Shown here piece by piece: positions 54,525 to 62,500 of a stretch of 64,000 bases of DNA. The notes below the pieces were generated by a model. The model saw nothing but the letters and a program-made list of their open reading frames with translations. It did no database searches and was not told where the DNA came from. Source of the DNA: JAAUSY01 sp964526735 (GTDB lineage: Bacteria; Chloroflexota; Chloroflexia; Chloroflexales; Chloroflexaceae); contig CAZGLO010000004.1 of the NCBI GenBank assembly GCA_964526735.1, positions 6,700 to 70,699 on the forward strand, in the 5' to 3' direction. The number at the start of each line of letters is the position of its first letter. Position 1 is the stretch's first letter. A program made the translations under genes and the position numbers.

Positions 54525-55907
54525 TCACTCTTTCCCCTCGTCCTGCAGCTCATCCTTCTCGAGGCCGAGGCGTTGTGCGGCGACAATGCGGTCACCGCCT
54601 GCCTCTTGCAGGGCGAGGGTAATAAGCCGCACTCGCACCTCTCCCAAGATGGCATCAAGCCCTTTGCCGTGGCGCAGCATATGCATCAATGCTGATGTCA
54701 GCATATCATCCTGTTCACCCTCTTCTTCCTGTGCCCCATTGGAGAGGGAAAGGTGCTCTGCTCCTATGACGTTCCCCTGTGAGAGGACAATCGCCCGCTC
54801 AATCACATTCTCAAGCTGGCGGACGTTGCCTGGCCAATCAAACGCAAGCAGCTCATCAAGCGCCCGCTCAGTGATACGGGGTATTTCGCTGCCAGCGCGG
54901 GCGCGGCGGGAGAGAAAATGCTGCACAAGCATCGGCACATCATCACGGCGGTCGCGGAGCGGAGGCAGGTGGATGGTAATCACATTGAGCCGGTAGTAGA
55001 GGTCTTCGCGGAACCGCCCTTCCGCCACCTCCCGCTCTAGATCGCGGTTGGTCGCGGCAATCACCTGCACATCGGTCTGGATCGTCACATTCCCGCCCAC
55101 GCGCTCAAACGCCCGCTCTTGCAGAACCCGCAGCAACTTCTTCTGCGTTGACTGACTCATCTCCCCCACTTCATCCAGGAAGATAATGCCTTTATTTGCC
55201 TGCTCAAAGCGGCCTTGCCGTCGTGCCATCGCGCCGGTAAAGGCTCCTTTCTCATGGCCAAAGAGTTCGCTTTCGAGGAGCGTCTCTGGCAAGGCAGCGC
55301 AATTCACCGCGACAAAGGGCTTTTGCCGCCGCGGCGAGCTTTGATGGATCACCCGCGCCGCCACCTCTTTGCCGGTGCCAGACTCGCCAGTGATGAGGAC
55401 AGTCGTATCGCTGGCGGCGACGCGCCCAATCAGCTTGTAGACGTGCTGCATCGCCGGACTACGGCCAATCAACATATCACGCGGATCGCGGTCATCAAAT
55501 TGCTGTTCTAGTTGGCGGACGCGCTGCGTCAAGTGGTAATATTCAAGCGCCCGCTCCACCACCATCACGACATCATTGGGGTCAAACGGCTTGGCGATAT
55601 AGTCATAAGCCCCGTGTTGCATTGCCTCAATCGTCACCGTAGAGGAATCTTGCGCCGTCACCACAATGACGGGTATCTCCAACCCACGCTCGCGGATCTG
55701 CTTGAGCACCGCCAGCCCATCCGGCGCGGGCATACGGATATCGAGGATGGCGACATCTGGCGGGGCGTCGGCGATCAAGGCGAGCGCTTCCTTGCCAGAG
55801 GAGGCGGTTTGTACCGTGATACCGCTTGGCTCAAGCAGATCGCGGAATAGTTCACAGATATATGGCTCATCATCGGCTATAAGAACCATCTTTTCTTCAG
55901 CTGTCAT
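54525..55907 (-). CDS. NtrC-family sigma-54-dependent response regulator
   Basis: 460 residues; ATG with AAAGGG 7 nt upstream. Receiver domain with phospho-acceptor Asp56 (VAILDIRMPAPDG) and Lys106; AAA+ domain with Walker A GESGTGKE (174-181), the sigma-54 contact loop GAFTGA (221-226), Walker B IIFLDEVGEM and DWPGNVRQLENVIERAI. The C-terminal Fis-type helix-turn-helix (LITLALQEAGGDRIVAAQRLG) is followed by only ~11 acidic residues, LEKDELQDEGKE, so the recognition helix looks degenerate. It could activate from solution. rpoN is in the same window (62501). The adjacent divergent histidine kinase is its likely partner. Confidence 0.95.
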   Translation of the reverse strand: MTAEEKMVLIADDEPYICELFRDLLEPSGITVQTASSGKEALALIADAPPDVAILDIRMPAPDGLAVLKQIRERGLEIPVIVVTAQDSSTVTIEAMQHGAYDYIAKPFDPNDVVMVVERALEYYHLTQRVRQLEQQFDDRDPRDMLIGRSPAMQHVYKLIGRVAASDTTVLITGESGTGKEVAARVIHQSSPRRQKPFVAVNCAALPETLLESELFGHEKGAFTGAMARRQGRFEQANKGIIFLDEVGEMSQSTQKKLLRVLQERAFERVGGNVTIQTDVQVIAATNRDLEREVAEGRFREDLYYRLNVITIHLPPLRDRRDDVPMLVQHFLSRRARAGSEIPRITERALDELLAFDWPGNVRQLENVIERAIVLSQGNVIGAEHLSLSNGAQEEEGEQDDMLTSALMHMLRHGKGLDAILGEVRVRLITLALQEAGGDRIVAAQRLGLEKDELQDEGKE

Positions 55908-55927
55908 TGCTTATCCCTTTCTTCTGC

Positions 55928-55933
55928 TATAGT
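55928..55933 (+). promoter_or_regulatory. Possible -10 of the divergent histidine kinase gene
   Basis: TGCTATAGT is an extended -10 in the 93-nt divergent region. The nearest TTGCTT is only 14 nt upstream, too close for a standard -35. Confidence 0.3.
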
Positions 55934-56000
55934 ACCGAGCAGAGATGTCACGCATGGAGAACCTTGGAGTGATTTTGGAGAGATGCTTGGAGAGATGTTC

Positions 56001-57596
56001 ATGAACCGTTCTACCATACGAGTGCTGTTAGTCCAAGAAAATGTTGCGGATGCAGAGCAAATCACGGCATTTTGCCTGACCAATGCCCCTCATCTTTCGT
56101 TCACCGTTGCCGCATCGCGGGCGGGGTGTTGGGCAGAGCTTGGTGCCAACGAGTCTACCCCCTTCGATGCGCTGATTGTTGATGACACGCTTGCCGACAG
56201 CGATGGCATGACCGTGTTGCATCAGGTGATTGGGGCGGGCTATCCCGCGCCGGTCATCATGGTAACCGTACGCGACGACGTAGAGACGGCGGTCGCGGCA
56301 ATGAAGGCAGGTGCCACCGACTACATCGTCAAATCAACGAGCTATTGGGAACACCTCCCCCGCCTCATCGACTCCGCCATCGCCCGCTATGACCTGATGC
56401 GGGAGAACCAACGGCTGCATGGCAACCTCGCAAACTACGCCGCGCAACTTGAGGAGTCAGTGCGCCAGGCTCGCATAGAAAAGGCACGTTTGCAGACTGT
56501 GCTAGAACAACTGCCGGAGGGCGTGGTCATCCTGGAGGGCAAGGAAGGGCGTACCGTCGCTGCAAACAAGGCCGCCGAACGTCTGTGGGGGCACGCCTTC
56601 ATCCCCAATGTCTGTATTTCAGAGTATGGTGATCGCTACTCACTCGTCAAGGCGGATGGCTCGCCGCGTCCCGCCGAAGAAACTGCTCTAGCCCAAGTGC
56701 TGCGGACAGGAGAGCCATTGCTTGGCGACCAAAGCATCATCGTCAAGCCCAATGGAGAGCGTATCACCGTCTTGACGAACGCCGCCCCCCTGCTCAATGG
56801 CAAGGGGGAGGTGAATGGCGCGGTGGCGGTGTTTCAAGACATCTCCGAAATCAAAAAGCTAGAGAGCTTGAAAGACGAAGTGCTTTCTATTGCGTCTCAC
56901 GAGTTGAAAAACCCCTTGACCATCATCAAGGGATATAGCACGCTCATTGTCAATACCCCCGCCGTCCAGCAAGACACCCGCGCCCAACGCATCGCCAACA
57001 CGATCCACCACCAGAGTGAGCGGATGGAGCAGATGGTTGAGCGGCTGCTTGATCTGTCGCGGCTGGGGCTTGGCAAGATGACACTGACCTTTCACGCGGT
57101 CGAAATCGTTAGTTTTGTGCGAAATGTGGCAGAACAACAAGAGTCGACGATGGAACAGCATCATATTGTGTATGATTTTCCCCTCGATTCGTTGACGATC
57201 TCTGCCGATGCGATGCGTTTGGAGCAAGTGTTGGTCAATCTACTCAGCAATGCAGCGAAATATAGCCCAGATGGAGGGGATATTACGCTGTCATTGCGAT
57301 ATAAGGAACACCTTGCGTTCACGGACGATATGATCTGTGGGTCGAGCATCGAATCTACGGGGCCATTTGTGGTGATCGAGGTGTGTGACCACGGCATCGG
57401 CATCGAACCAGAGATGCAACAAAAGCTTTTCAGTCGGTTTTACCGCACAAAAGAAGCCGCCCGGTTAGCGGCAGGACAAGGATTGGGCCTCTATATCAGC
57501 GCCGAAATTGTACGGATGCACGGGGGAGCGCTCTGTGTCTCAAGTAGCCCGCAACGCGGGAGCCAATTCTCCATCGTGCTGCCAACCACCAGATAG
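56001..57596 (+). CDS. Receiver-PAS hybrid sensor histidine kinase
   Basis: 531 residues from ATG 56001, with GGAGAG 6 nt upstream. Residues 1-125 form a receiver domain (VLLVQENVADAEQI, DALIVDDTLADSDG with the phospho-Asp, GATDYIVKST). A coiled coil leads to a PAS domain (~155-290, VLEQLPEGVVILEGK). The kinase core has the H-box SIASHELKNPLTIIKGYS, N-box EQVLVNLLSNAAKYSP, G1 VCDHGIGIEPE and G2 GQGLGLYISAEIV. No membrane helix, so a cytoplasmic sensor whose receiver is at the input end. It is divergent from the NtrC-type regulator. Confidence 0.93.
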   Translation: MNRSTIRVLLVQENVADAEQITAFCLTNAPHLSFTVAASRAGCWAELGANESTPFDALIVDDTLADSDGMTVLHQVIGAGYPAPVIMVTVRDDVETAVAAMKAGATDYIVKSTSYWEHLPRLIDSAIARYDLMRENQRLHGNLANYAAQLEESVRQARIEKARLQTVLEQLPEGVVILEGKEGRTVAANKAAERLWGHAFIPNVCISEYGDRYSLVKADGSPRPAEETALAQVLRTGEPLLGDQSIIVKPNGERITVLTNAAPLLNGKGEVNGAVAVFQDISEIKKLESLKDEVLSIASHELKNPLTIIKGYSTLIVNTPAVQQDTRAQRIANTIHHQSERMEQMVERLLDLSRLGLGKMTLTFHAVEIVSFVRNVAEQQESTMEQHHIVYDFPLDSLTISADAMRLEQVLVNLLSNAAKYSPDGGDITLSLRYKEHLAFTDDMICGSSIESTGPFVVIEVCDHGIGIEPEMQQKLFSRFYRTKEAARLAAGQGLGLYISAEIVRMHGGALCVSSSPQRGSQFSIVLPTTR

Positions 57597-57605
57597 CGCA
57601 TTCCC

Positions 57606-58079
57606 TCAGGAAATCAGATCAAGGCGGTTGGCGATGGTACGAATATGGTTGTAGACTTGGACGATCCCCTCATACTGGCGATTGACAAAACTCAACACAT
57701 CAGCCGGTATCGTTTGGCGGCAAATATCGGCATAGGCCTGAATGGTGGTCTCTTCGCTGTGCAGACACTCGGAGACGAGCGCTTTTTCATCGCCACTCGT
57801 CAATGCCGCTTTGATAGACATCCACCCGCGGTGCATTGCGCCTGTCAGGCTACCTGAGAGTTTGGGCTTCCCCCCTTGGCGATGCACTTCTGCCTTGAGC
57901 GCAATCGCAAATTGAGCACGTTGTTCGGCGTAGTTGGCAAACAACGTCTTGAGTACGTCACTGGTCACGGTCTCTGAGACCATGCGGAAGACCTGCTCAC
58001 TATCTTCGCACGCAACGATCAATTGGTTGAGAGAGTCGATGACGGCTTGTTGCTTGTTGTGAGAGACTTCAGGTATCAT
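57606..58079 (-). CDS. DUF2383/PA2169-type four-helix-bundle protein
   Basis: 157 residues, all alpha-helical. Features of the family: VIDSLNQLIVACEDSEQVF at the start, FANYAEQRAQFAIAL, RGWMSIKAALTSGDEKALVSECLHSEE and the final helix FVNRQYEGIVQVYNHI. The Glu and His residues in the helices suggest a ferritin-like metal site. Function is not established; members are common in environmental bacteria and often stress-linked. Convergent with the histidine kinase gene, 9 nt apart. Confidence 0.8.
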   Translation of the reverse strand: MIPEVSHNKQQAVIDSLNQLIVACEDSEQVFRMVSETVTSDVLKTLFANYAEQRAQFAIALKAEVHRQGGKPKLSGSLTGAMHRGWMSIKAALTSGDEKALVSECLHSEETTIQAYADICRQTIPADVLSFVNRQYEGIVQVYNHIRTIANRLDLIS

Positions 58080-58171
58080 GACACGGTGGCTCTCCTTGTT
58101 GGGTGTATTTAATCAATTTCACAGCTTCATTTGCAAAACAAACATTGCGAATTTCGTGCCAAGCTCTTATT

Positions 58172-59101
58172 CTACTTTTCTATAAATGGGGACGTTTCTT
58201 CTTGATGTTGAACATCTCCCCCGTCATCGCCCACAATGTTGCATGATAATGTCACGTTGCCTGTTTGCGCCGGTTGCCCGTCTTGATCCACCTGCACGGC
58301 ATCCTTCCCCCAGCTTGTCACATGGCCATATTTGATCAGCGCAACAAAGACCAACCCGCCAATCGCATTACCAAGCGTCGCCCATACAATGAAATGCAGA
58401 AAATCAAACAGAGTAATCCCTTGTCCCGCAAAGATTCCGGCCAACACCTCAACCGTTCCCACGATTGAGTGGTGGAGGTGCGAAAGACCAATCGCCGTCG
58501 TCACGATCCAGACGAATATCACTTGGCTGATCGTATCTCGACTTGCGGTCACCAGCCACGAGAGTAACCCCATCATCCAGCCCGCCAGCACCCCGCTCAA
58601 CAGCACGACCCACCACGTGTGATGTACCATCTGTTCGGCCACCTGCCCAAAGGCCCACGGCTCAACGACGCCAAGCGATGGCCCTACCGACGTGACCAGG
58701 AAGGCGAAAAACGTCGCGCCAACGAGGTTTGAAAAGTAGATCAGCCCCCACAATCGCCCCAACGACCGTAATGAGGCACGGCGGTTGAGCACGGGTAAGA
58801 AGGCCAAGGTCGTGTGTTCGGTGAACAGCTCCGACCGCCCCAAAATCACGAAAATAAACCCCACAGAGTACATGTTGGCGACAAGGAGCTTGGTGATTGG
58901 CTCGGGGAGAGCATCATGCATCAATGTGAGCATCGCGCCCATAAGCAAAACGCTAAACCCAATATCGAGGCCAGCCGATAGCCCCGAAATCACGATGCCG
59001 CTTGTGGGCCGCCGGAGTTGGCTCAATTCCTCTCGGACAAGCTGCTCTAAAATTTCTCGATAGGATTTTTTGGGTTCTGATGAGCTTTGGAATGATACCA
59101 T
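58172..59101 (-). CDS. Formate/nitrite transporter (FNT) family channel, YfdC-like
   Basis: 309 residues from ATG 59101 (GGGGAGG 10 nt upstream). Six membrane helices are visible between residues ~40 and 265. FNT signatures: SGIVISGLSAGLDIGFSVLL, LGRSELFTEHTTLAFLPVL, VLLSGVLAGWMMGLLSWLV and LGNAIGGLVFVALI. The channel His/Thr pattern is closer to the YfdC branch than to FocA/NirC. It moves small monovalent anions across the cytoplasmic membrane. The hydrophilic C-terminal 45 residues are unlike other members. No formate or nitrite metabolism genes are adjacent. Confidence 0.88.
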   Translation of the reverse strand: MVSFQSSSEPKKSYREILEQLVREELSQLRRPTSGIVISGLSAGLDIGFSVLLMGAMLTLMHDALPEPITKLLVANMYSVGFIFVILGRSELFTEHTTLAFLPVLNRRASLRSLGRLWGLIYFSNLVGATFFAFLVTSVGPSLGVVEPWAFGQVAEQMVHHTWWVVLLSGVLAGWMMGLLSWLVTASRDTISQVIFVWIVTTAIGLSHLHHSIVGTVEVLAGIFAGQGITLFDFLHFIVWATLGNAIGGLVFVALIKYGHVTSWGKDAVQVDQDGQPAQTGNVTLSCNIVGDDGGDVQHQEETSPFIEK

Positions 59102-59254
59102 ATAGCTTTTCCTCCCCTGTAATGGTTGAAAGAATGGGGAACTATTCTGCAAGAACGGTGCCACGGGCCATCTCGCTGCGCCCCGCCGCCCTACACGCCA
59201 TCGCCACGATTTGCCAAGAACTGCCGGAACAGGTAAGATCGCAGCGCAACGTTT

Positions 59255-59290
59255 ACCGTTCAATATCCACCGTTCAATATCCACCGTTCA
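59255..59290 (+). repeat. 14-bp tandem repeat upstream of the lipid kinase gene
   Basis: Two full copies and one partial copy of accgttcaatatcc, ending about 45 nt before the ATG at 59337. The spacing (about 1.3 helical turns) and position suggest an operator or a simple replication-slippage product. Confidence 0.75.
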
Positions 59291-59336
59291 GCGACAATGA
59301 GCATACGGACAGCGAACAGAAAGCGACCCTATTCTT

Positions 59337-60281
59337 ATGCCTACGCAAGACGCGGTTATGCAAGACACACCCGCCCGCGCTGCCAAAGAGTTGTTTATCA
59401 TCCTCAACCCTGTTGCAGGCACTCATGACCCCAACACCGTCCGCGATGCATTTGAGCGCCATTTTGCCGACAACGATATCCCCTACGACCTCTATGAGAC
59501 GACTGGCCGGGAGTCGGTGGGGGCCATCGCCAACGATGCAAGTAAGCACGGCTACCACACCGTGGTGGCGGCAGGCGGCGATGGGACGGTGTCGGAGGTG
59601 GCGGGCGGGCTTCTCTCCACCGACACCCCCCTTGGCATTCTCCCCATTGGCACGGCAAATGTCCTTGCCCAAGAGCTGAATATCCCGTTGACACTTGACG
59701 AAGCGTGTAAGGTATTGGCCACAACACCCGATCACCACACGATCCGCACCATTGACGCGATGTGTATCGCAGAACATGTTGCGGTTTTGCACATTGGCAT
59801 AGGCCTCAATTCCATTACGATGCGTGACACCCGCCGAGAGGATAAACGGCGATTTGGGCGGTTTGCCTACCTCTACACGACTATGAGACGGCTGTTGGGG
59901 TTTCAACCACGGCGGTTTTCCCTCTCTATCGACGGCAAAAAATACCGCTATCAGGCGGCACAGGTACAGGTGGCCAATGGCGGGGCGTTGGGCGGGAGCG
60001 CGTTCAAGTGGTGGCCGGATATCTGCCCCGACGACGGCCAGGTGGATGTGTTTGTCGTCAATGCGCGCCACCTGATTGACTACCTGATGGTCGCATGGCA
60101 CATCGCCACCGGCCAGCAAAAACGCAGCCGCCGTATGCGCCATTTCGTCGCCAAGGAGAAGATTATCATCCACGCCGACAAGCCGCTCCCCGTCCATGTG
60201 GATGGCGATGTGATTGGCGAGACGCCAGTAGACATCCACATTTCCCCTCGCGCCGTCCGCATTGTTGTTCCTGGCGCATAA
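59337..60281 (+). CDS. Diacylglycerol/lipid kinase family protein (YegS/DagK-like)
   Basis: 314 residues. The catalytic nucleotide-binding site VVAAGGDGTVSEVAGGLLS (~res 79-97) and LGILPIGTANVLAQEL are the DAGK_cat signatures. The C-terminal beta domain ends in ADKPLPVHVDGDVIGETPVDI, as in YegS/BmrU. It phosphorylates a diacylglycerol-type or sphingoid lipid with ATP at the membrane surface. Upstream there is a 14-bp tandem repeat; downstream a strong hairpin. Confidence 0.92.
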   Translation: MPTQDAVMQDTPARAAKELFIILNPVAGTHDPNTVRDAFERHFADNDIPYDLYETTGRESVGAIANDASKHGYHTVVAAGGDGTVSEVAGGLLSTDTPLGILPIGTANVLAQELNIPLTLDEACKVLATTPDHHTIRTIDAMCIAEHVAVLHIGIGLNSITMRDTRREDKRRFGRFAYLYTTMRRLLGFQPRRFSLSIDGKKYRYQAAQVQVANGGALGGSAFKWWPDICPDDGQVDVFVVNARHLIDYLMVAWHIATGQQKRSRRMRHFVAKEKIIIHADKPLPVHVDGDVIGETPVDIHISPRAVRIVVPGA

Positions 60282-60369
60282 TTTGCTGTCACGCCGCTTC
60301 TGCCCCTATTTTTCTGCTCTTTTTCCCCCATACATCACCGCCCCTTAGCCGTTAACATTGCAAGATAAG

Positions 60370-60403
60370 CCCCCTCAACACGCCAAAACAGCGTGCCAGG
60401 GGG
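60370..60403. terminator. Hairpin between lipid kinase and OsmC genes
   Basis: CCCCCT/AGGGGG outer stem and CACGC/GCGTG inner stem with a 7-nt loop, in the 183-nt convergent gap. No clear T-tract on either strand. A direct repeat TTAGA(T/G)ATCTTT lies beyond it at 60449-60475. Confidence 0.5.
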
Positions 60404-60464
60404 ATAGGAGACGTTCGTAGGGACGTGTGGAATGAAAAGAGGCTGAAAGTTAGATATCTTTAAG

Positions 60465-60920
60465 TTAGAGATCTTTGGCTTGGGCAAGCGACGCAGACAA
60501 GGTTAGTTTGTCAAGGCCGGGCTTGAGCAGCAGCGAGACGGGGCACGTCTCTTTGGCAACTTGCGCCGACTGCTGAAAAACAACATCGTCAATCCCCGGC
60601 ACGCGCCCTTCTGTCTCTAGGTGTATTGCCGTGATCTTAAATCCTTGCTCCTGGCTTGAGAGCGTGAGCGTGGCCTTTGTCTTGATTTCTTCTGGTGGGT
60701 GGCCTTCCTGCGATAGCCCGTGTGCAAGCGCCATACTAAAGCAAGAGGCATGCGCAGAACCAATCAGCTCTTCGGGGTTGGTGCCAGCGCCAGTCTCAAA
60801 GCGAGAGGGGTAGGTGATTTGGGCGTCCTTCAAGACGCCGCTGTCGGTTGAGGTCTTGCCCATACCCGATTTGAGGTTGCCGATCCATGTGCTTGTTGCA
60901 GTACGAGTGATATCTGCCAT
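60465..60920 (-). CDS. OsmC-family peroxiredoxin
   Basis: 151 residues. Detoxifies organic hydroperoxides in the cytoplasm. The two redox cysteines are present: Cys in SAHASCFSMALAHGLS and Cys in VAKETCPVSLLL, with the nearby Arg/Glu of the active site (PSRFETGAGTNPEELIG). This is the OsmC rather than the Ohr spacing. ATG follows an AGGAGC site. It may be co-transcribed with nothing else; the next gene upstream is 41 nt away on the same strand. Confidence 0.93.
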   Translation of the reverse strand: MADITRTATSTWIGNLKSGMGKTSTDSGVLKDAQITYPSRFETGAGTNPEELIGSAHASCFSMALAHGLSQEGHPPEEIKTKATLTLSSQEQGFKITAIHLETEGRVPGIDDVVFQQSAQVAKETCPVSLLLKPGLDKLTLSASLAQAKDL

Positions 60921-60961
60921 ATGTGTAGCTCCTTTCGCTATGGTTTGGCTCTGTAATGGTG

Positions 60962-61234
60962 TTATTGGATGAGATCTCCAAGCGATTCATCAGTTTTGCC
61001 TGTGGCGCGGTACTGTGCCTCTTTCTTACACCATTCCTGCGCCTCTTCGAGGGTCTTAAATGCTTGTGGTGCGTAGATACGTGTCCCTTTTTCTTCGCCC
61101 TCTTGCGGCTCAATAGAGGCAATATAGACGACAAACTCAACATTTGCTTCTATGGTGACGTGCAAATTGTATTTGTGTACTTCTCCCTCAAAACAATGTC
61201 GCTGTTTGTCGTGATGCCACGTGATGTTGGTCAT
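60962..61234 (-). CDS. Small protein of unknown function, 90 residues
   Basis: Start ATG 61234, with GGAAGG 6 nt upstream; the ATG two codons earlier overlaps the ribosome site. The product begins MTNITWHHDKQRHCFEG and has several beta strands (HKYNLHVTI, FVVYIASIE), then a helix AFKTLEEAQEWCKKEAQY near the end, like small nuclease- or phage-type accessory folds, but no family is recognised. No signal peptide. It sits between HdeD and OsmC genes of a stress-like cluster. Confidence 0.65.
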   Translation of the reverse strand: MTNITWHHDKQRHCFEGEVHKYNLHVTIEANVEFVVYIASIEPQEGEEKGTRIYAPQAFKTLEEAQEWCKKEAQYRATGKTDESLGDLIQ

Positions 61235-61249
61235 CCACATCCTTCCTTT

Positions 61250-61801
61250 CTACGAAGCTGCAGGGGTGTCATGCTGCCACTTGCGTAGCTGGTATGACAA
61301 CACCAGCAGCAAGATACCAAAAACCATCGCATATGCGGCAATCGTCCACACAATCACCAGGACGCCCGGGCCAGGCAAGAAAAGCAAAATAAGACCAAGC
61401 AAGACCGATGCCACCCCGCTTAGCCCAAGGAGCCATTCGTTGGAGATTTCCTTGCGCAGGTGGATGGCGGCGAGTATCTCAAAGACGCCCGTCACGCCCG
61501 CCCAGATGGCAATAAGGTAGACCAGCACCAACGCCGTGATGGCGGGCCAGAAGAAGGTGAGGAAACCAACACCAACCCCGGCTATCCCCTCTAGCAGGAG
61601 TATCCACCAGTTCCGTTGGTCGCGGTGGCGTACGGCCATCCCAATGGTAAAAACACCGTCGACAAGCACGTAGGCTCCGAACAATGCAACCAAGATGGCA
61701 AGCGTGACGCCGGGCCAGATGATGGCGAGAATGCCGAAGAGTAGCGCAACGATGCCACGTAGGGCTAGCATCCACCAATTTTGTGAGAGTAGCGTTTTCA
61801 T
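61250..61801 (-). CDS. HdeD-family (DUF308) membrane protein
   Basis: 183 residues with six membrane helices in three pairs, each showing a GxxxxLxGIxxxxWPGxT-like core (ALLFGILAIIWPGVTLAIL, VGFLTFFWPAITALVLV, LLGLILLFLPGPGVLVIV). This internal triplication is characteristic of HdeD, which in enteric bacteria helps acid resistance at high cell density. Function in Chloroflexota is not known. Divergent from psiE-like gene. Confidence 0.92.
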   Translation of the reverse strand: MKTLLSQNWWMLALRGIVALLFGILAIIWPGVTLAILVALFGAYVLVDGVFTIGMAVRHRDQRNWWILLLEGIAGVGVGFLTFFWPAITALVLVYLIAIWAGVTGVFEILAAIHLRKEISNEWLLGLSGVASVLLGLILLFLPGPGVLVIVWTIAAYAMVFGILLLVLSYQLRKWQHDTPAAS

Positions 61802-61999
61802 ATATCTCTCTCTATACCTCCTTTGATGTTGGTATTCAATCTGCTATGACATAGCCTCGCAAGATATGTGCCAACCCCTTTTTCCACTCCTCTGGTACAT
61901 AACTTGCAGCATTGCGAGCGTGGCCACATCGCCATATGGCTCTAAATAGAGCGTGGAATAGAGGATCAAGAGGGTACAGTGAAGATACAGGAAGGATCT

Positions 62000-62455
62000 A
62001 TGACAGAAAAAATACGACATATCCTGCATGTCGCAGAAGACTTTATGTATATCGCGGTAGGGTTTGTGATTGGCGGGATTGCGCTTGCGCTGCTTGGCTC
62101 GTCAGTCATCAACTTTGTCACGCAAGCAATGGAGGGGAATGTTGGAGAGGCAGTGCTCCAAGCACTAGACACCCTGCTTCTCGTTGTCATGATCACGGAA
62201 ATCCTGCATACGGTGGGGATTTCGCTCCGAGACCGCACGCTTGCCATTGAGCCATTTATCGTGATCGGGGTTATCGCGGCAATCCGGCGTATTCTGGTGG
62301 TGACGGCAGAGCAGGCAAGTCCAAGTGCTGAACATATGGTTGAATTTCAGATGGCGATGGTTGAGCTTGGGCTGTTGACGGTTATGGTGCTTGCATTGGT
62401 GGGGGCAGTGGGGATGATACGCAAGTTTTCTTTGCAAGAGGTTGAGAAGCATTAG
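62000..62455 (+). CDS. PsiE-like (phosphate-starvation-inducible) membrane protein
   Basis: 151 residues from ATG 62000, with GGAAGG 6 nt upstream; an upstream ATG at 61979 has none. Four membrane helices: MYIAVGFVIGGIALALLG, ALDTLLLVVMITEILHTVG, PFIVIGVIAAIRRILVVT and LGLLTVMVLALVGAVGMI. The LLVVMITEILHTV and IAAIRRILV segments match the PsiE family. Function unknown. The 5' region (61802-61999) is shared with the divergent HdeD gene and shows no clear promoter pair. Confidence 0.85.
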   Translation: MTEKIRHILHVAEDFMYIAVGFVIGGIALALLGSSVINFVTQAMEGNVGEAVLQALDTLLLVVMITEILHTVGISLRDRTLAIEPFIVIGVIAAIRRILVVTAEQASPSAEHMVEFQMAMVELGLLTVMVLALVGAVGMIRKFSLQEVEKH

Positions 62456-62500
62456 CCGTTTCTCCCCCGCAAGACTGCCATTCTATCCTTCCCCTCTCCG

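Noticed and set aside
58172..59284. Longer FNT protein starting at 59284
   Set aside because: The first 61 codons lack family similarity and the ATG at 59101 has an excellent ribosome site.
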